Assembly (NCBI RefSeq): GCF_933775445.1
Contig: NC_065874.1
Coordinates: 8,885,001 to 8,949,000 of the forward strand
Origin: Argentina anserina
Lineage: Eukaryota; Streptophyta; Magnoliopsida; Rosales; Rosaceae
Reading direction: 5' to 3'
DNA: 64,000 nt
Both the position numbers and the translations under genes were made by a program. The notes beneath the pieces were generated by a model. That model was not told where the DNA came from, did not search any database, and saw only the letters and a program-made list of their open reading frames with translations. Shown here piece after piece: positions 36,021 through 48,713 of this stretch (the stretch's first letter is position 1; every line of letters begins with the position of its first letter).

Positions 36021-39000
36021 TCATTTTGGTTCTACAGTACTGGTTGAAGTATCTGAACGTCTTCTTTTGGCCTCATTGTCCCCCAACTGCAGTGAAAAGC
36101 AAATATCTTCATCGCAGCCATTCCTCAATGAGGAGAGATTCTCAGAAATTGTTCTACCCATCTTATTCATTTTATGTAGTGGAGAACCTCTTATGAAGCT
36201 TGGTATGAATTGGTGTTCAACACTAGGAACTGCCTTGATCCCATCTTCTAGATGGAACTCTGTTTCCACTAATGATGGACTCATAGGTAGGCTTCCTGGT
36301 TCAACTTCTAAAGGGATACGCTGGATTTGGAGACCTAGTGACTCAAACTTCTCCTCAGGCCCTTCCTTTGGAAGCAACCCATCAGGAGGTGATGAGTCAC
36401 CGACAGTGGATCCAATTGCAGTTGCTGACACGCTCCTTTGTTCTTGTACGGCCACTGCATGAAGCATTTTCACAGAAATGTATGAAGCCAAGGGCACTCT
36501 CAGTCTGCACGTTTGTGTGTGCAGATTTTACATGAAATAATGCGTGAAGTGAAAGACTAATAAGATGATATTATAAATTATTCATATTATGTTTGTTCTA
36601 GACTTCTAGTCGATGCACTACATGCAATTGTCCAAGTAAGTTCATTCAAGGATCGTGGGTGAAGAATATCAAAGAAGATGCAATACATAGTGACCAGGCA
36701 AAAATATAGCAATATTCACCAACCTTTTAGCCCTTCATCAGTGGTGATGAGGTCAAGTTCAAGGAGATTGAGAAGACGCCCAAGATCAACTCCACTAGTC
36801 CAATTCTCAGGAGGTTGACCAATTTTTAATTTAAGACGGCCTCGGTTTGCAGTCCCACCCCATATGATACCAATTGGTCGTGGCTTCTCACCATTCTCAC
36901 CTTTTAGTGTTATGAGGCTTCCACTGTCTCCTTCAAGGTCAAACGTCTGCTGGTTCTCCCCAACAACAAGAAAATCAGTCAAGAAGCATATGCCTTTCTC
37001 ATCATTGTACTCAAGGGCATAAGCCAATACAGTTCCCGCTGTCAAGCCAGAACTTCTCCCAACCTTCATCACATGCTTCCCAATAAGAGTACTGATTGGA
37101 GACTGCAAGTCTATTATCTTAACATCACCAATTTCTCCTACACCTTTCACAGATGTAGTTACAGTACACATGTCAAAATCATCAGAAAAAGGGATGAATG
37201 CGCCATCTGCTCTTACAAATGTCTCTGCAATTAGATAAACGACAGATATGAATATGAATTGCTCTTTCATCAGCTTGGTTTTTTGGAGGGATCTTACACA
37301 TAGCGAGGAAGGAAAAGGGTGACATAAAAACCAAAAGTTGCATTAAAAACATTTTTCATGTTGATAACCGACGATTTAACCACATCTTATCATCTTAAAT
37401 ATGCAGTTACCTAATATTTACAAGTCAACGTACTTAACATCATTTCTCAAGACCCAAGAGGCATGAGCAGCGATGCATCTTATCACGCGCGCGCGCGCGC
37501 ACAATCACGCAATAGCCATGAAACTGTGGTTTTTTATTTTTTAACTAGAGTTTGATCCATTAAAAAATGGATAGAGAAACAAAGTTAAGCTCCAAATACA
37601 TTGAATGCCATATAACCAACATTCGAATCCTCATTACCTGGGTTAATTCCAGCAAAAATGCCATACCATAGCTCATCTGTGATAAATGAGGTAGCTCTCT
37701 CCACAGCACCAAGGTACACACCGGGTCCAAGTGACGGAGGCAGGGGATGAAACATTTTCTGATTTGGGTAATCTAAGTCAACTGCAACATGGCGATTTGT
37801 GAGAAAACCAACTTGTATGTTCCCTGTTTGGCTTTTAACTATAGCACCCAAAGTCCCGTATGTTTCCTGGCTTGCCACCTGAATACAAGCAAAAGAGCCG
37901 GTGCTATTACCATCATTCTGAATTTATGATACTTGGAGAGTATACAGAATCAGACATGGAATTACTCAAGTAGTAAACATAAGCAGGCAAGTCGACAATT
38001 ATCTTACTAGGAAAACAACAATGGCTCTTGCAGCAGCAGCTTTTGACTTAACCCAAAAAGACACTAATTTGGCTTATTGGAATCAAGACACTGACCAAAG
38101 AGATGGTACACATGATATGCGAATGAAACTGAATCAAGGCTATAAACTTTAAACAACTTACTGAATATAATCTATTAACAACTCCACACGAAAACAACAA
38201 GCAAACAAACAAGTGCATTCCTAAATTCCACATCTATAATTTAATACATAGAAGCTAGTAAAAAAAGAAAGTTAAACTAGCAATACCTGGGAACCTGAGC
38301 CAATGCATGGATCACCTCCACGTAAGTCATCTACAATTTCGGTGTACAATTGTTCTTTTGGAGCAGGCTCAGGTGCACCAAAATACGAGAATTCTACCAC
38401 ATCCACATCACACCATACTCCTCCAGGGCCCTGATTAAGAGAAAAGGAGAAAACCAGGTGGAAAGTATCAGTAACCTCTACAAAATAATTCTTCAGCAAA
38501 ACAAGAATGAAGAATCAAATCAGTACTATCACTTTTTCCTGACCTCTAGAGCAGTGGGTAGACATTGTATTGGGCTAAGCCATTGCTTGTGAACTTTTCT
38601 TGAAACAAAGACAAGGATAGCTGGTATGTCAGTTAACACACCCCGTCGAATGCGAAAGCCAATTGCTGTTCCAAGACTGTAACACCGCAAAATCTTGCTA
38701 TGAAATGCCCTTATAGTCATCAGTTCAAGCAATGTAGTCGCTTGCTGTCCTTTCGGCAAATGACCAAGAGTTTCAGGGAGGACACCTTTCTGCAGATTAG
38801 TGAAATAGTTTGCCCTCTCTTCAGCTGCATCATTCAATCGACTTGAAGTAGGCCACGAGAAGTATGCAGCACTAGTCTCACAATGCTGTCCAGCTGATGC
38901 ATAGGGTTGAAGGGTTGGTGGACTTAAGGAAGGAAAATTAGAATGACTGCAACAGGTTCTCTCAAGATCCAAAGCTGACTCTTCTGATGGTGTTGAACCA

Positions 39001-39038
39001 GAACAACGCATCCTCATATTAAATCTACTCCGATCCAT
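36021..39038 (-). CDS. NARROW LEAF 1-like trypsin-fold protease
   Basis: Five coding exons: 39038-38544, 38430-38287, 37878-37638, 37224-36724 and 36454-36021, giving 604 residues in frame. A further leader intron is suggested by the acceptor just before 39060. The middle of the protein has a trypsin-like fold with the expected triad in order: His243 in FLTNRHVAV, Asp300 in FVRADGAF, Ser394 in LEGDSGSL. The N-terminal 165 residues are serine-rich; the last exon is a less ordered tail with FHLEDGIK and a basic RRR near the end. Rice NAL1 of this family controls leaf width, vein pattern and grain traits, and is reported in nucleus and cytoplasm. All key residues are present, so the gene looks functional. 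Its 3' end is partly copied at 20 kb. Confidence 0.92.
37485..37503. repeat. (CG)n microsatellite in an intron
   Basis: An alternating GCGCGCGCGC run lies within the third coding intron of the protease gene. Alternating CG is prone to Z-form DNA and is rare in this AT-rich window. Confidence 0.8.
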
Positions 39039-39059
39039 CTTTTTAGTTCGCCTAACATG

Positions 39060-41418
39060 AAAGCATAATGAAATAACAGAAGGAGATCAATACTAAGCTA
39101 CTAATATAAATTATATAAAAATAAATAAATAAATAAATATTGAAGAAAGAATATCAGATTGACACCAAAAACAAAAGGTAGTAAATTTGGAGCAAATAGC
39201 AATAGAAATGCTTGTATGATTTCCTCATAAAAAAGATTGCAATGAAGCTGATAATTATTAAAGTAATTCTGATATGATTGATAGTTTACAGTTCGAGGGA
39301 GTTATAAGAAAGACTAGGAAACTTCTCATTCCAGCAAATATAATCTTCAGTTAAACTGACTGAGTAAGCTAATGTAATACAATGTATTACACCTGTTGCA
39401 GCAATGCAATTGACAATATAAGACAGGTATCCGACATGATGATCAATAGGGTAGACCACACAATCCCGACTATGAATACACATTACACAGTAAAGACCCT
39501 CCACAGAATAAGACATGAAGGTATACCATGACTTCCTTAAGGATGAACAGCAAAAAGTGAGACAGAGAACTAAGAAACATCATCCTGCAGTAACAGCAGG
39601 GCCATTATTCATAAAATTAACATAATTTGTATTTATGATGTTTTCCACTACACATAAAACAAATTACTGCACTAAAACAACTTTTTGACATCATCCAGAG
39701 TGATGATCATAACATAAATATCCAAAAAGAAGTCTTCATTTTTCAAAAGGAATGATTATTCTACCGAATCTACCCACCAATGTTTAGCCACTAGTAATGG
39801 AAGAAATGAAGAGTAAAACAATCCAAATCATAATCTACTGCTTTCAAGCTCTAAAAAAACCATCTTTACCAAAATTCACTGTGACATTCACTGTTGAAAT
39901 ATGGAAAAATCATCTGCATCTCATTTTCCTTTTATGTCTTACCAACCAAACATACCAGAAGCCATGGAAACTGATAAAGGAACTTGCTTTATGATCAAAG
40001 TTTCAGTCTTCAAATTAACTACAAACACTGACTTCCAATCAGTTCACAGTAATCTAAATACAACTACAATTACCAGAAACTTAAATCAAATCCACATTCA
40101 CAAGGCCAAGAGCAACATAGAACTATGTACTCATGTGTCAAGAACTAAAAAACAAGTTTAGCAGACACAAGAAAAGGAAACCTTTTTCAGATGAACAGAA
40201 CTAGAATCACAATCATATGAAAACAGCTTGAACAAAAACAAACACTTGAGAAATGAGTTCAAAGAAGATAACGCACTGATCAATAGTGGTAGAGATGGGG
40301 GCAGAACAATATAAAGTTATGTAGGCCCTTTTACAAGAACCTCACACACTGTGACACTGTGAGCAACTCAAAGCAAAACCAACCCAGATAGCGAATTCAG
40401 CTTAATCTGACCAAGAAAAAGCTCCTGGGATTTTCCACTGCAGAAATGCAGAGTGCTTAAAATTAACAATTGAGTAAAGTAAGCAAGCAGCTTTGTGCTC
40501 TTATTTTAATGAGTTTATGGGGCAGAGAGTCTGGTGGGAAATACTGTATTCTGTAGGGGTGTGTGAGCTAAATTAATAAGACCCAAAAAAGCAAAAGTGC
40601 TGCAATGGTTTTGAAAGCTGTCCCTGTCATTTGTCATTTAACCAAAAATGATTTCACTATTTTGGCTCCTAGAACTTGCACCAAGAAAAGAAATTTATAA
40701 AGGAAACAGTGGTTCCAGTTAAGCTCAGGAGCCTATGAGGATGGAGCACTTTAACAATGTAGCATCTTACATTCTTACATTGACGCCTACGAAGTATGAA
40801 CAGAATATTTGTCTGTGTCAGTGTGTCACGTCAGAATATAAAGGCCTTTATATTTGTTTGGAAAATGTAGAATATGACCTAATTCTATGAGTAAATGGGG
40901 TTTTAGCTCAATCTGGATTTGTCTTATTTCTACTCATTGAAAAAAAATTATCTATGATGATCGAGACATCAAGTTAAACCGTGAAATTTGATTAGAAATA
41001 TCTCAGTTACTGGACTCGATAAATGATTTAAGTAATTCTTCTATATATATATATATATATATATATGTCTGTACAACCTAAATGATTAAGTAATACTTGA
41101 AGACCTGATTGGGATGAAATCCTGGACACAATGGTGTGTGTATGTGCAAATCGATTGTGAATTTTAACATCATCAAAATTCCATTTCAGACAGCTATTAC
41201 AAATTAACGGGCACACTTCAGAGGCGCATGCATAGTACAATTAGTGTGACCATGATAACATATATGAGGAGAGTGCCTAGAAAATAACTGGAGGTTTCAC
41301 CCAAAACGCCACCAATTTCATTAACCATCAAGTATAAACTTTGCTTAGTGCAATACGACAAGTACCTAGTGCATAAACATTGAAGCAGGTAAGCATACGC
41401 CAACTTAAACACAGCAAT
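39060..41418. other. Protease gene leader intron and promoter; 3' flank of F-box gene
   Basis: No coding exon recognised. An AAAT tetranucleotide run lies at 39115-39140 and an (AT)n run at 41042-41067. The likely leader exon of the protease gene is near 40370-40450, upstream of which AT-rich promoter sequence continues. Confidence 0.35.
41042..41067. repeat. (AT)n microsatellite
   Basis: Thirteen or so TA units in a row, downstream of the intact F-box gene. Confidence 0.9.
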
Positions 41419-43339
41419 TTAGCTCAGCCGAAAGTTGGGAGAAACAAGACTCTCCACATACACATCTGCATAGAATGGAACCTGGAGGCCGTTTGCCAAT
41501 AAATTTTTACAAGTTCCATCCCTCGGATTGAACAGAAGAATTTTCCTCCGGTTTCTTGCCGCCAAAATCTTGGTATTCTTCCAGTAACATAATGGCTGCA
41601 AAGAGAAAAATGGCTCGGCTATCAAAATCTTGGTCCATGACTCCTTCACACCATACTCTTTCATAATCCAGAATATACGCTGCCTCTCATGATCATTGTG
41701 GTGTAGCAAACAAAGACAGTCCCTTAAGACACCAGGTGTATAGCTATTAGAATCTACAACAGATTCAGGTGGGGATAAGCCTGAAAACTTCCCTTGCGCT
41801 AAATCTAGAGCAGCGATTACAGGGAGGGGACCAGGGCCCATGCACAACCAGTGGACAGCTCCTTTGAGAAGAGTCTCTGAATCATTCAAAAGATATTTGT
41901 AAGGAAAGTCTTGAACTCTTGTCCATGATTTGTTTCTCAGTGAAAAGATGAACACAAAGCGGCCCTTATAAATGTTAACGAACATGTAATCCTTGACAGA
42001 AGGAGCATAACCAAACCCATGTACATCAACATCATAACCCACCTCCTCTGGGTGATCAGCATGGCTTGACATGGGGCAGTGGGGTACTCTCACGGACTCC
42101 CGAGTCGAAGGATTAAACACAAAGAATGCTTCTGGTTGAGGCATAATGCAGACCAAACCATTACAGGAACCAAGCATTTGAATCCACTCATTGTTGAAAT
42201 CGCCCTTGAGAGGATAGTCAAGCTCTGAGGGTAACATATCATCATCTATAGGTCCTTCTTGGTCCAAGGAGAAGAGAGACTTATTAGAACTCAGAATAAG
42301 TTTCTGCTTCTGGTGTCGGCTGAGGTGGGTTGCAACGAAGTGCGGTTCATAGGTCAGATGGAGCCATGTCTTTGACACACACCTAAATCGACAGATAGAC
42401 TTGACAGGAAGTCGAGAGAGTATGTCTATTATGGTATCATGTGGGATCTTAGACATGCTTACTTCACTTGACACTGAAATACTATCAGATAGTGAGCAAC
42501 TTGCTGCCACCTCAATCTGGTCTGCACCACAGCCCAAAGATAAGCAGACTAATTACTGTGTGAAAAAAAAAATCTAAAAACATAGCAACAATATGTATAG
42601 AGGAAGAGGCACACATCAAAAATTGATCTTTATCAAACAGATTGAAAATCCAACAAATTGATCATTCACCTCCATGGCTTCTTTCAGCAAATACTAACTG
42701 TTTATCAAAAGAAGAGTTTCTATCCCTAAGCAAGCAACCCAGTTTCTCAATTGGCCATGAACTAAGACTTATATGTCAAATAGAATTCAAAGACAGCAAA
42801 TTGATCTGTATATCAGATAGAAAATTTATCTCCAATTCAGTCATCAAACATGGATAACTAGACCTCCAAATATTGCATAATCACCAAACTCATACACTAG
42901 CAACTTTTTCTCTGTTTCATTTCTACGTACATCAGTTGCAAAGACAATCGATCCATGATCACAATCGGCTATCAGTTGACATTCACTCTCATAATAACAT
43001 CAAATACTGGAAATACCATACAAACTGATTCCAATGTCCAAAGCTAAACACGGGCGTGTAAGAAATTACCGACCTTTACTTCAATACCAACGAAAAAGAG
43101 CAACAGACAAATACCCGATTTGAGATGATGAGATCAACCCACTTTCATAGACAGAATAAGCAGTTTTGAACATTAAGGAACAAAGAGGCACAGTTTGAAT
43201 GCAACGAAACAGCAATAAAAACACCCAGAAATGACTGAGAGTGAGATACGCGAGTAAGGTTTTGAATTAGAAGCCACTTACAATCACAGTCTTGGATCTT
43301 CTCCTGCCCTGAGTCGCTTAGAGCTGTTTCATGTTCCAT
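41419..43339 (-). CDS. F-box protein with F-box-associated (FBA) domain, intact
   Basis: Two exons, 43339-43282 and 42521-41419, join across a 760-bp intron to 386 residues. The join restores CDYQIEV, replacing the readings that run into the intron. The F-box covers residues about 44-84 (KIPHDTIIDILSRLPVKSIC, then RCVSKTWLHL). The FBA domain follows, with the family marks LGSCNGLVCI, FVFNPSTRE, GFGYAPS..DYMFV, GAVHWLC, and FWIMKEYGVKESWTK. Such proteins recruit targets to SCF E3 ligases through SKP1. The start MEHET was chosen as the usual length; the frame stays open upstream to an ATG at 43537. It is the only unbroken one of four F-box copies in the window and the closest relative here of the one at 50-51 kb. 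Confidence 0.9.
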
Positions 43340-43539
43340 CTCAATTGGGATTTGGTAATAATCAAAACCTGAAAGAGCAGAGATGAAGTCAAGAAATAGG
43401 GTCTTGGTGTCTTGAGTGAAAATGAGGAAAGAACATGCCAAATTGCCAACTGATGTATATAGTCTCTCCCACACGGAATCGCACTGAGGCCTAACATTTG
43501 AATAAATTATTCTAGGCAGCAAGTGTAATAGAAGCACTC

Positions 43540-44605
43540 TTAATTAATTAGTTGATCGGAAACATTACACTTAAATTTCAACCAACTTTTATTTCGTAGA
43601 AACTTCTCACCTACATTTGAAAATGTAAACTATGTGTCTACGGAATTTATGGAGCGGTCGGCTATGTTATGTTGTCCGCCCATAGACCGATAACTAAGTT
43701 GAAGTGAAACTGGAAGATGTTAGATTAATTTTTATATAATGAAACACCAAAGCGTGCATCGTACTTTGTTACTCACAATGGACACTAATGATATTCTTGT
43801 TCAATAAATAGTCGTATATATAATCCTGCCATTGTCTTGTTAAAAAAAAAACGTTTGCAACTTTTCCTCAGCGGTGGCTAGGGTGTAACTGCGGTAAGGC
43901 CTTACTCTATTGATTGCATCGGAGACTCTTTCTCTTGGATAAATCATGGTGGTCTAGACGGCTTTGCTCGGTCTTTACATTTGGATCTCCGTCGATGGCG
44001 TCGAAGGTGATGCTGAAACCAACATGGCTGATCGAACCCTAATGTGTTTTACTGTATACCTTATACTGCTTACTGAGTAATATTGATCTGATTACTTTTG
44101 ATTGAAAGTTTAAAATTGTGTCGCACCAAACTCATAACTAAAAAGAAAACATGCTAGTTTAATCGGGGATTTGGCATGATCCATATCACAAAAGAATAGC
44201 CTGCGCAACTAGCCTTGATCCAATACGAACCCACAATACTATCGCAACCTGATAAGAACACAGACAATTTGACCCCTTCGATAGCAATTGTGAAGACCAT
44301 CAAAATATCAACGATTCCAAAGGAACGTGATTTGTCTACATTAAAGTACCATTGATTTTAAGTAAGGAAGATTTAAAACCTCAGAGGAAACTTAGGCTGC
44401 AATCAATCATCTGTTGAAGTAACAATAAATTTCACCCTGTAAAAGGGTTAATGGAAGTAATGTATCCTAAAAAATGAAAATCTTCAAAAATTACATGAGC
44501 AATAATAAGAAGGTTCACATCCACAATCTGTTGATGAGTAGCAGCCACTTCGAGATCCTAAGATTTAAGCTCCTCTTCAAAGTCTATTGCTTCATCGATA
44601 TACGT
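43540..44605. other. Intergenic
   Basis: Promoter side of the F-box gene and 3' flank of the next gene. AT-rich; no gene recognised. Confidence 0.3.
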
Positions 44606-46131
44606 CTAACCAGTTTTGGTTTTGTGGATCTTCTTCTTGGTGACTTGACCCCTCTTAGTAATAGAGTTCTTCATCCCAATGAAGAAAAAGAGTGCACCAA
44701 CAAGTGCTGCTTGCTGCAATTAGAAAAACGGAAAAAAAATAAGCACAAGAACTAAGTTTCCAGCTCAAAGGAATAGGCATTAGTGTTACAAACCTGCAAG
44801 AAATCAATCAGCAGCAGATGAAATTTGGGAGTGTCTGGACTGAAGTTGTAGAAATCATAGATGAGGGGAGTGGTAAATGACAATTGAAGAATCTACAACC
44901 AGAAAGAAAAACATCAGCTACTTTGAAAGATATATCACAACCAATAGCTTTGATAAAAGTGCAATCATAGAAAAGGAAGTGATCATAAATCCAAAAGGAA
45001 GTAATTACTGACCAAGAGAAGAGCTCCAATGTTACTGTTAAGTACAAATAGGATGCCTCCAAGTGCTTTAAAAGCTATCACAGTCATAACTAATAGGCTA
45101 GGCTGCATACAATATTCCCACATCAAAACCACACTATACATTAGCAACAAGAATGATTTGTCTGCAGAGAAAAACTTTATAAAGGAAAAGGACTTACCTC
45201 TACATCTGGTATGGCAAACCCCAGTTTGGAAGACAGGTGATCTTTGATCACAGAAAATTTGGGTACCAACTCCTTTGCAGCAGGTCCTCCATCAGTACCC
45301 AATTCATTGAAACTATGCAAACACAACACCAACAAATAAATAATAAGAAACAAGCGCAAAGATTATTTTGTAACAGAATTCATAAAAGATAGCCAAGTAA
45401 AGCGCTACAAATGTACTACAAAATTCTTTATATCGCCAATTGTCATTAGTAAAAACAAACTAAACCGACCACTTCCAAAACTTAATCCTATTCATTAACC
45501 TTAAATAGCACTATATCAAATCTAAATCACACAAACACAAATATTTAGTTTGTTCACACTCTTGACTGTTTCAACGAAGCAAAAAATCCCCACCAACACT
45601 TTACACATATGCAAACAAATCCAACTCTTTCATCACCAGCAAAGTTATTCGAAAACTCATTCTAAACCAGATTCCTTACTTAAAACACACAAAAGATTCA
45701 TTAATCCCACGCATTAAACAATTCACCATAATTAACTAGATCTCAGTAACTACAAAATCCATTACTAATCCTCAGGCACAATTCAAACTTCTCCAATGCT
45801 TAATTTCAGTAAAATCATGCAAGATCTAACAGTCTTCGCAGTCTCGTAATTCCACGAACCACTGCAAATCTACATCACTAAGCACCAAATCGCAGAAATC
45901 TGAAATCGGACTCGACGATCTAAATCGGAGAACAACATCCGAATCAAATCGGAAAAAGTAAACCGGAAAAGCTTGAGAATCCGAAGATTGGAGTATACTA
46001 AACCCTAGTCCGGTTAGATCTGAGTTAGAGAGAGAGTAGAAGGAGAAGAGGAGGAGAGCTTACGCTTGCCAGGCGGAGAGCATGAAGACGGCGGCGAAGA
46101 GGACGCGGCCGAAGAAGGAGAAGAACCCCAT
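44606..46131 (-). CDS. HR-like lesion-inducing (HRL) membrane protein
   Basis: Five exons: 46131-46064, 45312-45198, 45102-45013, 44892-44794 and 44713-44606; 159 residues, the usual length of the family. It starts MGFFSFFGRVLFAAVFMLSA, a membrane or signal-anchor segment followed by WQAFNELGTDGG. Further hydrophobic segments lie at about 62-95 (ALGGILFVLN, GALLLILQ) and 128-143 (ALVGALFFFIGMKNS), with FTTPLIYDFYNF between. The C-terminus is lysine-rich. Relatives cause lesions when overexpressed in tobacco leaves and sit in membranes; the molecular activity is unknown. No defects seen. Confidence 0.92.
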
Positions 46132-47901
46132 TGAAGAATCTACAAGGATGAATCGAAGCTCAAGCTCTTCTCTGGTTTTCAAAGGGAGCTCTGCATTAGT
46201 CTCTGAAGCTCTTCTTTGATTTAAAGCAACGGGTTTTAAGACAGAAAGGGGAATGTCGGTTTTGACCCTTGGTCTTCGCGCTTAATATGTGCTTCCTTTA
46301 GGCAGTTTCGTCAATTCGGAAGTCACGGCGTTTTCAGCGGTCTCTGTTTGTCTTCATTTGTGTTGGGAGGTGATTCTACGTTGGGGATGGTAAGTTTGAA
46401 AATTTGAATTTGACAGTGATTGAATAACCCAATGAAAATTGGATTTTAATATTGGATGATTCATTTTCACCGAGTTTGGTATGTTGGGGGTTTAATAGTT
46501 TTCTTAATATTCTTCTAGAGATTGAATGTATGTGATTTGTGTTTGACAATTGAAATGAGGTTCGTAGTTTCATAATTTGATAGTTGATATTGTTATGAAA
46601 AAGCGATTTACTATAATGCAGTTTACATAAACAACCAGGTATAGACATTAGAGTATGATTGTATGAGTGAGAAAAACAACTCCTTTTCTTTTCTTTTTTA
46701 GATAACACAACATCATATTCTACGAGAGCATTATCAATGTACATAAATCATATGTTAAACGAATATATACATTTACGACATTGGCTTACTGATTCACGAT
46801 CTAACTTTATAAGTGATAAATAGTCTAACTTATCTTTCTTCTTTTAAAGGTCATATTAGAGACGTTAGACCATATAGTTATAACTTTCTTATGAGAATTG
46901 AGGGAATGAAAACCAAATATCAGTATTTGTAGTGTAGGTAACTTGGCAATCAAACCAAAAATAGTTCAAGGCTTGTTGTTATCCAAAGCCAAATCAAGTT
47001 ATAACCTCATTCATCAGAAGTTAAAACTCAACTAAAAGAGTAAATAGTCATCACCGACTGATCAATCGACATACCTCACAAATGCCACCGCCATCAAAGC
47101 ACATTATGTCTCCAATCTAACTAATTTAAAACACAACTATTAGCTATATATAGCCTCAACTATGCGTCCATACCCACCAACAACCAATTTCAAGGTCATT
47201 GAGTTCTACCTTGTGACTACTTAATTTGACGAGATTGAAATTGGCATTGTACTGTGAAAAACCAAAATGGAAAACACCGACGTAAATGCTACTGCTAATG
47301 CATCTACATCAGTACTCAATTTTGATTCTTGAAGTCTGTCGGTACAATTCTTACTATGCTAGATCAGTAACTATCGCCCCACAATTGCAGTTCTGGTTGT
47401 GACATTGCATTATACAGTTATTGCTCGATTTGGTTCTAGTCAGTTAGGTCCCATGGAAGTTGTATATGCAGGAAGTGGTGTATAAAGCCGACCTCCGGCG
47501 GAGGTACCACCTTCGCCGTCATGGTCGGTATGAACTTCCGGCTCCGAGACAGTGTCAAAGTAGTTTAGCTTTGTGTTTGTGAGATTCTCAAAATTTAACT
47601 AAACGAGAAATTTTTTACTTTAAACGGAAGTTTAGTCGAGAATGTATTTGTGTGCGCTTTGAATTAGATCGAGTTCTATATGTGAACAATACAATGCTAT
47701 GTGACAGCACCATTTTGGCGTAAATGTACGCCGGCGTGTTCCAGCTGTTTTTTTAGAACTTGAAACAAAAGACAAAGAAGACCTAACTAGAGAGAATCAT
47801 TCATAGCATCGTAAAGAGAAACCATGCCAAACCATTAACCAGGTTTCAAATGACGCAGTTTCAAAGCTAACTGGTTCCCCATGCATTTTATTCGACCAGC
47901 A
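46132..47901. other. Intergenic
   Basis: Promoter of the HRL gene (next to 46132, with a GAGAGAGAG-type leader just inside the gene side near 46028) and 3' flank of the SAUR gene. No convincing gene; a 122-codon minus-strand frame at 46376-46744 has no family features. Confidence 0.3.
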
Positions 47902-48312
47902 TTAGAACACATAGAGTGCAGCCAATTCCTCCAAGGACTCTGAAGTACCTCCAAAGCTTGGATCTCCATTCTCCAGCATCCATAACAAGTGATCAAAGAG
48001 AACCACCTCGCATTTCACCAAGATATTCTCATCGTCACGATCATCTCCTAGATTGTTACAGAGCTTATTTGATGACTTATCGATTAAAGCATTCAACAAA
48101 GGATGGCTCATGTACTTGGAGCTGATCACGTAACGCTTTCTGGTGCTTCCAACAAATATAGTAGTTTGCTGATGATTCTCATGCATGATGTTATTGCCAT
48201 CATATAAATCTTCTCTAGTCGATTTGGACCGCAGACTGCTATACGATGAAGATCTCCCTAGCTGGGTTGACAAGCTCTTGCACTTCCTTAATAGCAAATT
48301 GATCTTCTTCAT
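47902..48312 (-). CDS. SAUR-family auxin-responsive protein
   Basis: Single exon, 136 residues, as usual for SAUR genes. The start at 48312 (MKKINLLLRKCKSLSTQLGR) matches the family N-terminus better than the upstream ATG at 48357. The SAUR core is IFVGSTRKRYVISSKYMSHP, then LLNALID, and further on VKCEVVLFDHLLWMLEN. A serine-rich stretch (SSSYSSLRSKS) lies between the start and the core. SAURs bind and inhibit PP2C.D phosphatases and so promote plasma-membrane proton pumping and cell growth. Which member it is cannot be told; it resembles the SAUR76-78 group. Confidence 0.9.
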   Translation of the reverse strand: MKKINLLLRKCKSLSTQLGRSSSYSSLRSKSTREDLYDGNNIMHENHQQTTIFVGSTRKRYVISSKYMSHPLLNALIDKSSNKLCNNLGDDRDDENILVKCEVVLFDHLLWMLENGDPSFGGTSESLEELAALYVF

Positions 48313-48703
48313 ATCTTGGGTTTCTAATTCATGAGCTATCAAAAACACAGAAAACAAAACATGGAAAAACAGAGAGGAAGAGATGGATAGAGGGGCAGGT
48401 TCGATAATGAAATGCAGAGAAACAAAGATGGTTGAGATCTATGTGAAGCTTGAAAAAGACTCAGAGTAGATTAATGAGATATGCAAAGTGTGTTTTAAGT
48501 AAGATGGGATTAAGTGGGATTGGTTCATTTGGTTGGTGTGAAGTCTTTGTTTTCCGGTGCCAGAAAAATATTGTGGGGTCTTAGGAGCATCCAAACATTT
48601 TGAGGGTAAAAAGAGTTGCACTTAATTACACTTTGTAAAGCCAAAATGTGAAAATCTTTCTTCCGTTTTTCAATTTTTTCATATTCAATACTCTTTCGTT
48701 TTA
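48313..48703. promoter_or_regulatory. SAUR upstream region
   Basis: Upstream region of the SAUR gene on the minus strand, ending at the Mutator-like insertion. It has no clear TATA box that I can fix by position. AT-rich. Confidence 0.3.
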
Positions 48704-48713
48704 CTCTTTTTAT

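Noticed and set aside
37485..37503. CG run as a CpG-island promoter
   Set aside because: It is a simple alternating repeat inside an intron, surrounded by AT-rich sequence.
43340..43537. Longer N-terminus for the intact F-box gene
   Set aside because: The frame is open, but the region reads as leader and the usual start before the F-box is the ATG at 43339.
46376..46744. 122-codon minus-strand frame
   Set aside because: No domain, no splice context and AT-driven composition.
48313..48357. Upstream ATG for the SAUR gene
   Set aside because: The family N-terminus begins with MKK at 48312; the extra 15 residues have no counterpart that I know.
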